A stretch of DNA of 64,000 nucleotides from JBBEBE01 sp040882505 (lineage in GTDB: Bacteria; Bacteroidota; Rhodothermia; Balneolales; Balneolaceae). Numbering within the stretch: position 1 is the first letter of the stretch; each line of letters opens with the position of its first letter. The stretch is taken from NCBI GenBank assembly GCA_040882505.1, contig JBBEBE010000002.1, positions 248,001 to 312,000 of the forward strand, in the 5' to 3' direction. Below, piece by piece: positions 1 to 8,391 of this stretch. Below the pieces are notes generated by a model, which was given only the letters and a program-made list of their open reading frames with translations, was not told where the DNA came from and did not search any database. Made by a program: the position numbers and the translations under genes.

Positions 1-495
1 GTGACATTTCGCCTGATCCGGAGTGGGTATACACCCTCGAGTGACTATCGAGCGCTGTCGGAGTGGCTGGAGAATCAGGAGGTTCGGGAGCCGACCATCC
101 AGAATGTGTTTGATGCCGTGGTGGCCATTCGACAATCCAAACTTCCGGATCCAACCGTGATCGGGAATGCCGGCAGTTTTTTTAAAAATCCCGTCCTTTC
201 GGTCGGGCAGTTGGAAACGATTCGAAGCCGGTTCGCAGATGTACCGTTCTATCCGGTAAATGCGGAGTTGGTTAAAGTGCCGGCTGCCTGGCTCATCGAG
301 AATGCAGGGATGAAGGGCATTCGGGAGGGGAATGTCGGAACCTGGCCGGAGCAGCCACTGGTTCTCATTAACTACGGGGATGCCGGTGCCGAGGAGATAC
401 TGACGTTTTCCGACCGTATTCGGCGACGGATTCTCGAAATGTTCGGAATCGACCTGGAGCGGGAAGTGACATTGATTTCAGCGAATGACTCCTGA
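1..495 (+). CDS. murB: UDP-N-acetylenolpyruvoylglucosamine reductase, C-terminal part (MurB)
   Basis: The gene enters from outside the window; only the last 164 codons are visible, so the GTG at base 1 is not taken as a real start. MurB is the cytoplasmic FAD/NADPH enzyme that reduces UDP-GlcNAc-enolpyruvate to UDP-MurNAc, the second committed step of peptidoglycan synthesis. The visible part is the substrate-binding and catalytic C-terminal region. The motif AGSFFKNP carries the serine that protonates the intermediate, KVPAAWLIENAG follows, and LEREVTLI at the end supplies the catalytic glutamate region. The gene overlaps the next reading frame by 11 bases, which suggests co-transcription. 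Identification is secure; the N-terminal FAD domain cannot be judged. Confidence 0.93.
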   Translation: MTFRLIRSGYTPSSDYRALSEWLENQEVREPTIQNVFDAVVAIRQSKLPDPTVIGNAGSFFKNPVLSVGQLETIRSRFADVPFYPVNAELVKVPAAWLIENAGMKGIREGNVGTWPEQPLVLINYGDAGAEEILTFSDRIRRRILEMFGIDLEREVTLISANDS

Positions 496-2323
496 AGAGA
501 CGGCAGACAAGAGACGGTGGTCTCCGCGTGAGATTCGACGACATTTGGGCTGCCCGTTACGTATTCACTACGAACAACAGGCAGACGATCCTCCGGTACG
601 TCATCCGCTTCGAAACCCGAGTCGAAGTTTGATCCGGCGCCTGCTTCAGATGCGATATCCCGGGGGTGAGTCCCTTCAAAACGAGGGATCGAACCGGGCT
701 GCCCGAACGATAGAACGATTGAAGGGTGAGCAGGAGGTCCGACTCTACGATGCCCAGGTAGAGGTCTCTCTGCTATCCATGCGCTTCCCGCTGATTGTTC
801 GGACTGGTGACCACGTGACCCTTTTTCTGACCTACGAGCGACTTTGGCGGTCGTCTGCACATCGACTTGTCCGAATGCCGGGGGGGCGATCTTCCCTGTT
901 CAAAGCTCTTCAGGAGGGTGCATTGGGTCGTTGGGCTCTGCGTCAACGGCTTCCGGATTGTTCGGTCGAGGTGCGTTTGGTCTTTCCGGATGCCCGGTTC
1001 CAGGGAGAGAAAGCAGAGTTCTTCGAACGGTTGGCTCGGGCAGAACCACTCGAAGATTCAGAGAAAGATCTGTTGGTCGAGATCGAAGCAGAGGCGTTGT
1101 TGGACCGTGTAGAGAGCGGTCTGGAGAGTGACCGATTGCACCCGTCCATGCAGGGGAAGTCACTGGATGAGCAGTTGAATGCACTGGAACGGGTTCGCGT
1201 TGGAGAAGAGGACCCGCCTTTTGAGGTAAGTTCGGCGTGTCAGGGGTGCCGTTGGCAAAGGCCGGTTCCCGAGTGGAAGCATCCTGGTTGTTGGTCGGTT
1301 CGGCTTGGAGAGAAGGCTCCGGAGGGGGATCTTTTTTCCTTGATTGGAAGAGGAAATCGAGAGGCGTTGGCAGAGGGATCACTGGAGCCGGGGTGCCTGG
1401 AACTTCCGGAGGGGTGGAGGGAATCGAATGTCATGAACCCACCGGTCTCCCGATTCTCGACATCGCATCGGCGTGCACTGCAAATCTTGAGTGCACGCGG
1501 AACGCAAGTTCCCCGGGAATGGGTCCGAAAGGAGCTGTGGGATTCGCTGGATTCGGTGGAGTGGCCTCTCCATTTTATCGATTTTGAGGCGGCAGCCTGC
1601 CCCGTCCCCCTTGGGGTTGGGAAGCGACCCTATGAATCGGTCTTGTTTCAATTTTCGTGTCATACATTGGAAGAGGATGGGACAATCCATTGGAATGGGT
1701 GGCTGGAGTCAAACAAGCTGGAGGGAACGACTGCCCGGTTTCTGGATGCACTTCTCGCAGTCCCCGATCTTTCGAGAGGAACCATTGTCCACTTTTCTCC
1801 GTTTGAACGGCAGGCTCTGAATCGACTCTTTTCGGAAGTTTCCAGGTCTGTTCCGAAGGGGCATGCGGTGCTGGAGAAACTTCGAACGTTGACACAACGA
1901 TCGACCGGATTTCTGGATATGGGGCATCTGCTTCGGGACTATTTTCACCACCTTGACTTGAACGGGTCGTTGGGTCTCAAAGCGGCTCTTCCGGTTCTTT
2001 TGGAGAACGATCCGGATTTGAAACATCTGGAAGCGTCGCTCTTTCTGCCTGCCGAGCTGCAGCGCGCATTCGGCTCTACACTTCCGGATCAACCATACGA
2101 GGCGGTTGTCGAGCACGGGTGTCCGGTGGGGGATGGTGCCGTTGCCATTCATGCCTGGCTCTCACTCTGGATGCCGAGAGGGTGGGGAATTCCAAAGAAG
2201 GCGGTTGTTGAAGCTCTGGAGAGCTATTGTTGGCTCGATACATGGTCCATGGTTTTGCTCTTTCGGTATTGGAAGCGTCTGGAAGAGAGGCGTCCGGGAG
2301 AGGAAGATTGGATACAGTTTTAG
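485..2323 (+). CDS. DUF2779 protein: Cas4-like nuclease region plus DEDD exonuclease-like region
   Basis: A 612-residue protein with the DUF2779 core. The C-terminal half has the RNase H/DEDD pattern: D366-F-E368 in HFIDFEAA followed by RPYESVLFQFS, then SPFERQ around E441, D478 in FLDMGHLL followed by the GSLGLKAALP block, and D585 in CWLDTWSM. The N-terminal half begins with a helix and C23, and a cluster C252, C255, C269 lies about 230 residues later. That spacing of one N-terminal plus three later cysteines resembles the iron-sulfur nuclease fold of Cas4/AddB. DUF2779 proteins are generally predicted nucleases of unknown biology. The start overlaps murB by 11 bases. No cas gene, CRISPR array or other defence gene is near. 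Family assignment is good; nuclease activity and the Fe-S cluster are inference. Confidence 0.8.
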   Translation: MTPEETADKRRWSPREIRRHLGCPLRIHYEQQADDPPVRHPLRNPSRSLIRRLLQMRYPGGESLQNEGSNRAARTIERLKGEQEVRLYDAQVEVSLLSMRFPLIVRTGDHVTLFLTYERLWRSSAHRLVRMPGGRSSLFKALQEGALGRWALRQRLPDCSVEVRLVFPDARFQGEKAEFFERLARAEPLEDSEKDLLVEIEAEALLDRVESGLESDRLHPSMQGKSLDEQLNALERVRVGEEDPPFEVSSACQGCRWQRPVPEWKHPGCWSVRLGEKAPEGDLFSLIGRGNREALAEGSLEPGCLELPEGWRESNVMNPPVSRFSTSHRRALQILSARGTQVPREWVRKELWDSLDSVEWPLHFIDFEAAACPVPLGVGKRPYESVLFQFSCHTLEEDGTIHWNGWLESNKLEGTTARFLDALLAVPDLSRGTIVHFSPFERQALNRLFSEVSRSVPKGHAVLEKLRTLTQRSTGFLDMGHLLRDYFHHLDLNGSLGLKAALPVLLENDPDLKHLEASLFLPAELQRAFGSTLPDQPYEAVVEHGCPVGDGAVAIHAWLSLWMPRGWGIPKKAVVEALESYCWLDTWSMVLLFRYWKRLEERRPGEEDWIQF

Positions 2324-2456
2324 CTGCCGAAGTGGTACTTTCAGTGGGAGAGGAGAGGGTTTGTTACAGGTCCGGAACGGGGCGGTTCGGCCCGTGCCAT
2401 TCGTGGTGGTTGTGTATTGGAGGAGATGATTGTTTATCCATAACAGTGAGGTCATA

Positions 2457-3959
2457 ATGAGAACAGTGGTCGGTAGAAGCGGGTGGTTTGCGATCCTTTT
2501 GATCCTGTTTTCCGTGGTCGGATGCTCGATTCAGAAAAATCCGGTTACGGGAAACACGCGGGCGTTCGGCTACTCTTGGCAGGAAGAGATTCAGTTGGGC
2601 CAAGAGAATGATCCACAAATTGTGGCTCAATTCGGCCTCTATGAGGATGAGTCGCTTGCGGGCTATGTACGTGAAATCGGAGACCGTATGCTGGTGGAGA
2701 GCCATTTGCGGCGTCCGGAGGCGGAAGAGCAATGGAAGAACACGGAGTTCGCATTTCGTGTATTGGATAGCCCGGTGATCAACGCTTTTGCCCTTCCGGG
2801 GGGATACATCTACTTCACAAGGGGCATTCTGGCGCACTTCAACAACGAAGCACAATTTGCTGTGGTGATGGGGCACGAGATTGGTCATGTGGCGGCTCGC
2901 CACGCTTCCCAACGGGCTCTTCGACAGACATTGGGACAGGTTGCAGTCGTTGGTGGTTCGATCCTCGGTCAAGAGGTCTTGGGACTGCCAGGGGAGTCCT
3001 TGATGAACTTGAGTTCCCAAGCCGCACAGTTGCTGTTTCTGAGCTACTCTCGCGAAAATGAACGGGAATCGGATCGTTTGGGTGTGGAGTATGCCGCTCG
3101 TTCCGGGTATGAGGCTTCGGAGGGCTCGGCTCTTTTTACAACGTTGAAGCGGATTTCCGAGAAACAAGGCCAGAGTGTTCCGGGATTTGTTTCGACACAC
3201 CCCGACCCGGGGGAACGAGAGCGAGAGATTCCCGAGATGTCCCGACAATGGGAAGCCGAAGGGTACGAACAGACAGAACGAAATCAGGATGAATACATGG
3301 AGATGATTGACGGCATCATCTTCGGAGAGAATCCCCGTAACGGAATTCAGGAAGGAGATCTGTTTGTCCACCCCGACTTGGCATTTCAGTGGGATGTCCC
3401 TGCCAATTGGGAGCTACTGAATGAGCCATCGAGAGTGGTAATGGTTTCACCGGAGCAGGAGGCCGTCACCATCATGGGGATGCCTCCGGATGCCGATTCG
3501 CCTCGGGCTCTTGTAGAGAGTTTTGTTCAGAGTGAAGGGATAACCGTCACGGAGCAGGGGGAGATGGATCGATCCGATGGACGGCAGGCGTGGTATGCAG
3601 TTGCGGATGCAACACTTCAGGATGGGACGGAGGTCCGACTTCGGCTCGATGCATTGAGCCACAACGAGGCGGTTCTCCAGTTTTTGAGTTATACAACAAG
3701 CGACCAGTTTGATGACTGGAGGTCGACATTTGAATCGATTTCCTCGTCGTTTCAGGATCTGGAGGATCCCGAACTTCTGTCGGTTCAACCCGTACGGTTG
3801 CACGTGAACCGGGCCAACCGGAATGGAACACTGGCGTCGTTCCTCCCGGATGAGCTTCCGATGAATATTGAGCCGGAGGATGTGGCCATTTTGAACCAGA
3901 TGAATCTGGAGGATGAAGTGGAGCGCGGCCAATGGCTGAAAATTCCGGTACAAGAGTAG
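2457..3959 (+). CDS. M48 family metalloprotease lipoprotein (BepA/YfgC-like)
   Basis: A 500-residue periplasmic zinc protease. The ATG at 2457 has GTGAGG five bases upstream and gives a compact lipoprotein signal ending in the lipobox VVGC (Cys 23). A TTG at 2430 in the same frame sits behind an even better GGAGGAG and would add nine residues, so the start is not settled. The zinc site is HEIGH at 140-144, with the third ligand E204 in the ERESD motif. The C-terminal part (about 330-500) contains a beta-rich region ending in a segment that fits the usual tail of this family. These enzymes act in outer-membrane protein quality control. The gene stands alone, between the DUF2779 gene and purB. 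Confidence 0.88.
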   Translation: MRTVVGRSGWFAILLILFSVVGCSIQKNPVTGNTRAFGYSWQEEIQLGQENDPQIVAQFGLYEDESLAGYVREIGDRMLVESHLRRPEAEEQWKNTEFAFRVLDSPVINAFALPGGYIYFTRGILAHFNNEAQFAVVMGHEIGHVAARHASQRALRQTLGQVAVVGGSILGQEVLGLPGESLMNLSSQAAQLLFLSYSRENERESDRLGVEYAARSGYEASEGSALFTTLKRISEKQGQSVPGFVSTHPDPGEREREIPEMSRQWEAEGYEQTERNQDEYMEMIDGIIFGENPRNGIQEGDLFVHPDLAFQWDVPANWELLNEPSRVVMVSPEQEAVTIMGMPPDADSPRALVESFVQSEGITVTEQGEMDRSDGRQAWYAVADATLQDGTEVRLRLDALSHNEAVLQFLSYTTSDQFDDWRSTFESISSSFQDLEDPELLSVQPVRLHVNRANRNGTLASFLPDELPMNIEPEDVAILNQMNLEDEVERGQWLKIPVQE

Positions 3960-4012
3960 CAGACAGACGTTGCGCCTGATTTTCAATAACTGATCAACCG
4001 AATACGAGTCTT

Positions 4013-5314
4013 ATGATTGAACGATATTCACGCCCTGAAATGAGGGAGATATGGTCCATCCGAAATCAATTCCAAGCCTGGTTGGAGGTAGAGTTGGCCG
4101 CTTGCCGTGCCTGGAGCCGCTTGGGAAAAATTCCGGAAAAGGATGTGGATCTGCTCTACGAGAAGGCGAGTTTTGATGTGGAACGGATTTTGGAGATCGA
4201 AAAGGAGACCCGACACGATGTCGTAGCGTTTACACGGGCTGTTTCCGAGTCTCTGGGCGAGGAGAAAAAGTGGGTTCATTATGGATTGACATCGACCGAT
4301 GTGGTCGATACGGCAACCGGTTTTCGGCTCAAACAAGCCAATGATATCCTTCGAAAAGGAATCGACCGGATGTTGGAGGTTCTGCGTGCCAAAGCGATCG
4401 AGCACAAGAATACATTGATGATGGGTCGTACACACGGCGTACACGCCGAGCCGATCACGTTTGGGCTCAAATGTGCGCTTTGGTATGCCGAAATGGAGCG
4501 GAACCGTAAACGGTTCGAAGATGCGGCAGAGGGGGTAGAGTTTGGTAAACTTTCAGGGGCCGTCGGGACGTTTGCCAACATTCCGCCCGAAGTGGAACAG
4601 GTTACCTGTGAAATTCTGGGGCTGTCGCATGCGCCCATTTCGACTCAGACATTGCAGCGTGACCGTCATGCAGCCTATGTGTCGACCCTGGCTCTTGTTG
4701 GATCGACTCTGGAGAAGATGGCCGTGGAGATTCGGCATCTTCAGCGGACAGAGGTACGAGAGGCCGAAGAGTTCTTCGGGAAGGGGCAGAAAGGATCTTC
4801 TGCAATGCCACACAAGAGGAATCCAGTCAGCTCGGAGAATATTACAGGGTGTTCGCGGGTCCTTCGGGGGTACATGGTAACGGCCTTTGAAAATATTCCG
4901 CTCTGGCACGAACGGGATATCTCACACTCCTCCGCCGAGCGGATTATCTTGCCGGATGCCACCATGTTGTTGGACTACATGTTGAACCGGTTTGCCGGGG
5001 TGGTCGAGAAGTTGACGGTGTATCCGGATCACATGATGGAGAATATGGAAAAGACGCAGGGGTTGGTCTTTTCGCAACGACTCCTGTTGATGCTGATTGA
5101 CAAGGGACTCTCCCGGGAAGAAGCCTATGATACGGTTCAGCCCCTGGCGATGAAGGCCTGGCAGGAGAAGAGGCCCTACCGGGAGCTTGTACTCGGCAGT
5201 GAGGCGATTTCCGGAACGCTTTCGAAGAACGAGATCGAATCTGCATTTGATTGGGAACACCATACAAAACATGTAGAAACACTCTTCAAACGGGCGGGTG
5301 TAATCCCATCCTGA
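4013..5314 (+). CDS. purB: Adenylosuccinate lyase
   Basis: A 433-residue cytoplasmic homotetramer subunit that catalyses two steps of purine synthesis: SAICAR to AICAR plus fumarate, and adenylosuccinate to AMP plus fumarate. The fumarase/aspartase-superfamily signature SSAMPHKRNP is present, as are the TSTDVVDT and GRTHGVHAEP blocks with the catalytic histidine. The length is usual for the bacterial short type. The ATG lacks an obvious Shine-Dalgarno sequence. It is followed by a small unknown gene and then guaB, so two purine-pathway genes flank that unknown gene. Confidence 0.97.
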   Translation: MIERYSRPEMREIWSIRNQFQAWLEVELAACRAWSRLGKIPEKDVDLLYEKASFDVERILEIEKETRHDVVAFTRAVSESLGEEKKWVHYGLTSTDVVDTATGFRLKQANDILRKGIDRMLEVLRAKAIEHKNTLMMGRTHGVHAEPITFGLKCALWYAEMERNRKRFEDAAEGVEFGKLSGAVGTFANIPPEVEQVTCEILGLSHAPISTQTLQRDRHAAYVSTLALVGSTLEKMAVEIRHLQRTEVREAEEFFGKGQKGSSAMPHKRNPVSSENITGCSRVLRGYMVTAFENIPLWHERDISHSSAERIILPDATMLLDYMLNRFAGVVEKLTVYPDHMMENMEKTQGLVFSQRLLLMLIDKGLSREEAYDTVQPLAMKAWQEKRPYRELVLGSEAISGTLSKNEIESAFDWEHHTKHVETLFKRAGVIPS

Positions 5315-5361
5315 CAGGATTACCGATGGGTCGATCCGTGGGGCGGAAAAATTGTTCAAAG

Positions 5362-5388
5362 AGGGGTGACAATATGTTGTCACTCCCT
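5362..5388. promoter_or_regulatory. Perfect GTGACAA-TATG-TTGTCAC palindrome, possible operator
   Basis: GTGACAA (5366-5372) and TTGTCAC (5377-5383) are exact inverted repeats around TATG, with flanking AGGGG/CTCCCT extending the symmetry imperfectly. The central TATGTTG, 18 bases downstream of a TTG, could be a Bacteroidota-type -7/-33 pair, so a repressor bound here would cover the promoter. There is no T-run, so it is unlikely to be a terminator for purB. It lies 46 bases before the proposed ATG of the small unknown gene. Confidence 0.4.
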
Positions 5389-5433
5389 GGTGGTATCGTT
5401 GGGTAAACATTGAACAAAACCAACGATACAGAC

Positions 5434-5766
5434 ATGGAAACAACGAAAACAACCCACCAATCCGGAACCCTGAATCCTCTGCTCGACCGAATTTTGGTCG
5501 AAGCGCGTACAGAAGATCGAGAAATTCACCAGGTATTGACCTTGATGGGGTGGGAGCCTCTTCCCGACGAACTTGTACTGGAGATCAAAGAAGACATCCG
5601 CGCATTTTGCCGGGAGTTGGAAGGTCGGTATGCCAGTTGCGACCCCTTCGTCATTCGACGACGACACCGGGTTGATTATTGGGTTCGACAGTATCTGGAT
5701 GGTGCCTGTACACTTGAAACAGCTGTGAATGCCCTTCATGTATCACCACTTGGAAACGTCGGGTGA
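5434..5766 (+). CDS. Small protein of unknown function between purB and guaB
   Basis: A protein of 110 residues from the ATG at 5434, or 118 from an in-frame TTG at 5410; neither has a good Shine-Dalgarno. I recognise no family. It looks soluble and mostly helical: no signal peptide or membrane segment, an acidic middle (LVLEIKEDIRAF), then a basic stretch RRRHRVDYWVRQYLDG and a short hydrophobic tail. Only two cysteines are present. The upstream palindrome suggests its own regulated promoter. Base composition looks like that of its neighbours. It could be lineage-specific. The call rests on reading-frame length, lack of a competing frame and position. Confidence 0.6.
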   Translation: METTKTTHQSGTLNPLLDRILVEARTEDREIHQVLTLMGWEPLPDELVLEIKEDIRAFCRELEGRYASCDPFVIRRRHRVDYWVRQYLDGACTLETAVNALHVSPLGNVG

Positions 5767-5800
5767 GTATGCAACGATTCCTGTTTGTTGTTCAAATTGG

Positions 5801-5838
5801 TAGAAGAAGTTCGGACTCTCTTTTATTATCTTCTTCTA
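5801..5838 (+). promoter_or_regulatory. Inverted repeat in the region upstream of guaB
   Basis: TAGAAGAAG (5801-5809) and CTTCTTCTA (5830-5838) are exact inverted repeats separated by 20 bases. If transcribed they would form a 9-bp stem ending 24 bases before the guaB ATG at 5863. No T-run follows, so it is not a standard terminator. A role in control of guaB leader RNA or a protein-binding site is possible but not shown. Confidence 0.35.
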
Positions 5839-5862
5839 ACTGTGAACCAAACGACAATCGAT

Positions 5863-7338
5863 ATGCAAGACGCCTCACCTTTCAAGCGGATCACACGACA
5901 GGGACTTACCTACGATGATGTGCTCCTGGTTCCGGGATACTCCAGGGTATTGCCCCGAAATGTGGAGACAAAGATCGAACTTACTCCCTCTCTGACGCTC
6001 AATATGCCGGTCATCAGTGCTGCGATGGATACTGTATCCGAGTATCGATTGGCGATTGCACTGGCCCGAGAAGGAGGGCTGGCAGTACTGCACAAGAATA
6101 TGACGATTGAGGAGCAGGCAGAGCATGTTCGTCTTGTGAAGAGGAGCGAGAGTGGCATGATTGTGGATCCGGTGACACTGCCCGCCGAAGCCACGGTCCG
6201 GGATGCTCGCGGGTTGATGCAAAAACACAAGATCGGCGGGATTCCGATCGTTGAGAAGGACAATAAACTGGTCGGAATTGTTACGAATCGGGATCTCCGG
6301 TTTGAACACTATGTAGACAAAAAATTGGGCGAGATCATGACTCGGGAGAACCTGATAACGGCTTCCGAGGGCACCAACCTGGAGCAGGCAGAGAAGATTC
6401 TGCAGTCGCACAAAGTGGAGAAGCTTCCGATCGTCAACAACGCGGGAATTCTGGTCGGGTTGATTACATTCAAGGATATTGAAAAGAAGATGAATTTCCC
6501 GAATGCCTGTAAGGATGGACTTGGGCGCCTGCGGGTTGGAGCAGCTGTCGGCGTGACACCGGATACCATGGATCGGGTTCGGGCACTGGTCGATTCCGGT
6601 GTGGATTTGATTACGGTCGATACAGCCCACGGCCATTCCCAGGGGGTATTGGATGTCGTCGAAACCATTCGAAAAGCGTATCCGAAATTACAGATCGTTG
6701 GCGGGAACATCGCAACACGAGAAGCAGCCGAAGCCCTGGTCAAAGCGGGTGTGGATGTCGTAAAAGTGGGCGTCGGGCCCGGTTCCATCTGTACAACACG
6801 CGTGGTAACGGGTGTTGGTGTGCCGCAGCTCTCTGCAGTCATGGAGGTGGCCGAATTTACACGCGAATCCGGTGTAGGTCTGATTGCAGATGGTGGAATC
6901 AAGCAGACCGGAGACATTCCAAAGGCGATCGCCGGAGGTGCCGATGCGGTGATGATGGGATCGATGTTCGCCGGACTTGAGGAGAGTCCGGGGGAGACGA
7001 TTATTTATGAATCAAGAAAGTACAAATCGTATCGCGGGATGGGTAGTCTGGGGGCCATGGACAAAGGTTCCAAAGACCGTTATTTCCAGGATGTCGAGGA
7101 TGATTTACGAAAATTGGTTCCCGAGGGGATCGAAGGTCGGGTGCCGTACAAAGGTCACCTTCATGAAGTGGTTCACCAGATGGCTGGTGGTCTGCGTGCA
7201 GCCATGGGATATACGGGATCATCAACCATTCGGGACCTTCAACACGCAGAGTTCGTACAGATTTCGGCTGCCAGCTACAAGGAGAGCCATCCTCATTCGG
7301 TTCACATAACCAAAGAGGCTCCCAATTACTCTGTTTGA
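5863..7338 (+). CDS. guaB: IMP dehydrogenase
   Basis: A 491-residue enzyme that oxidises IMP to XMP with NAD+, the rate-limiting step to GMP. The frame is open further upstream (to 5785), but homology starts at the ATG 5863, giving the usual N-terminus followed by GLTYDDVLLVP. Two CBS domains occupy about residues 95-210 (KHKIGGIPIV and VEKLPIV blocks). The catalytic loop GVGPGSICTT places the active-site cysteine at residue 310, and the flap region with EGRVPYKG follows. A hairpin-forming repeat lies just upstream. Length and all motifs are normal. Confidence 0.96.
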   Translation: MQDASPFKRITRQGLTYDDVLLVPGYSRVLPRNVETKIELTPSLTLNMPVISAAMDTVSEYRLAIALAREGGLAVLHKNMTIEEQAEHVRLVKRSESGMIVDPVTLPAEATVRDARGLMQKHKIGGIPIVEKDNKLVGIVTNRDLRFEHYVDKKLGEIMTRENLITASEGTNLEQAEKILQSHKVEKLPIVNNAGILVGLITFKDIEKKMNFPNACKDGLGRLRVGAAVGVTPDTMDRVRALVDSGVDLITVDTAHGHSQGVLDVVETIRKAYPKLQIVGGNIATREAAEALVKAGVDVVKVGVGPGSICTTRVVTGVGVPQLSAVMEVAEFTRESGVGLIADGGIKQTGDIPKAIAGGADAVMMGSMFAGLEESPGETIIYESRKYKSYRGMGSLGAMDKGSKDRYFQDVEDDLRKLVPEGIEGRVPYKGHLHEVVHQMAGGLRAAMGYTGSSTIRDLQHAEFVQISAASYKESHPHSVHITKEAPNYSV

Positions 7339-7477
7339 TACCCACCAGGGTTGTTCAGAAAACAAAATTTCCGGTCGGACACGATATCGGATTGAGAAGA
7401 GAATGATGTCATTTACGAGACTCCAAAGAATCTGTAACCTTTTACCGGTTGAGTCGTCTTATAGGAGGACGGGCTTG

Positions 7478-7546
7478 ATGACGGGATCAGATGTCGGATT
7501 TCGGAGCGTGCGCGAATACAACAGGTCGGTGTCATGTGGGATCTGA
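7478..7546 (+). CDS. Possible 22-codon leader ORF overlapping the M23 peptidase start
   Basis: A near-perfect ribosome site AGGAGGA (7463-7469) has no long gene behind it. Instead it precedes TTG (7475) and ATG (7478) codons that open a short frame ending at TGA 7544-7546. That frame runs through the start codon of the peptidase gene (ATG 7534), which itself has no Shine-Dalgarno. The arrangement would suit translational coupling. The peptide has no recognisable family. It may equally be a chance frame, with the ribosome site used differently. Confidence 0.3.
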   Translation: MTGSDVGFRSVREYNRSVSCGI

Positions 7547-8391
7547 TCCAACGATTGCTCCGTTTTCGGGATCGGGAAGTCACAATCGTCATCCTGGACA
7601 ACCAGGAGCCGGATATCACCGATTCCTTCAAAACGGGGTCCCGTCAACTGATTCGTTACGGGGGCGCTCTTTTGGCAATCTCGGTCTTGTTGACGACACT
7701 CGTCTTTTATCTGACGCCACTTGGTTCTCTCTATGTGCGTTCCAGTGATTCAGGACTTCGGGACGAGATGTTCGGAATTACGGAGAAAGTGATTGCGCTG
7801 GAAGACTCATTGGCACGACGAGACAGGCAATTGATGGATATGAAGCAGATTTTGATTCAGGTTCCGGATACGCTCTTTCCCGTATCGGTCCCGTCGGATA
7901 CCCTTCGGGAGACCCGGGAACCAGACATGTCCCCGGGATCCATCGAATCAGCAGTCGGGGTACCCCGACTTACGAGAGAAGCACTGGAAGCATTGAGTCG
8001 GGATTTGACCTCACCGGTATTTCCGGTGTCTTTGCCGGTTGACGGTTCGGTCAGTCAGTTGTTTGATCGAGAGGAAAGACATTACGGGCTGGATCTTTCG
8101 GCACCTGAGGGAGTAGAAATTCATGCGGTGGCAGATGGAACGGTTCTGTTTGCAGACTGGACCACTCCGTATGGGTATGTGCTCTATCTACATCATCGAG
8201 ATGGGTATGTATCGGTTTACAAGCATGCAAGCCGCCTGTTTCGGGGCGTGGGGGAGATGGTGGTACGTGGTGAAGTACTCGGAACGGTTGGGGATCGGGG
8301 AGCTCTCAGTTATGGAGCGCATCTCCATTTCGAACTTTGGCATGACGGAGTTGTTCAGAACCCGCAGAATTATCTTACACACGGAGAATGA
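7534..8391 (+). CDS. Membrane-anchored M23 (LytM) peptidoglycan endopeptidase
   Basis: A 285-residue protein. A short cytoplasmic head is followed by one membrane segment (about residues 42-63), a periplasmic coiled linker (about 75-105), and a C-terminal LytM/M23 domain. The zinc-binding set is intact: HYGLD in the first motif and HLHFELW in the last, so it should be an active endopeptidase rather than a degenerate EnvC-like activator. It overlaps the bactofilin gene by 4 bases (ATGA). M23 peptidase plus bactofilin is a recurrent pair controlling local cell-wall cutting and cell shape. Confidence 0.9.
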   Translation: MWDLIQRLLRFRDREVTIVILDNQEPDITDSFKTGSRQLIRYGGALLAISVLLTTLVFYLTPLGSLYVRSSDSGLRDEMFGITEKVIALEDSLARRDRQLMDMKQILIQVPDTLFPVSVPSDTLRETREPDMSPGSIESAVGVPRLTREALEALSRDLTSPVFPVSLPVDGSVSQLFDREERHYGLDLSAPEGVEIHAVADGTVLFADWTTPYGYVLYLHHRDGYVSVYKHASRLFRGVGEMVVRGEVLGTVGDRGALSYGAHLHFELWHDGVVQNPQNYLTHGE

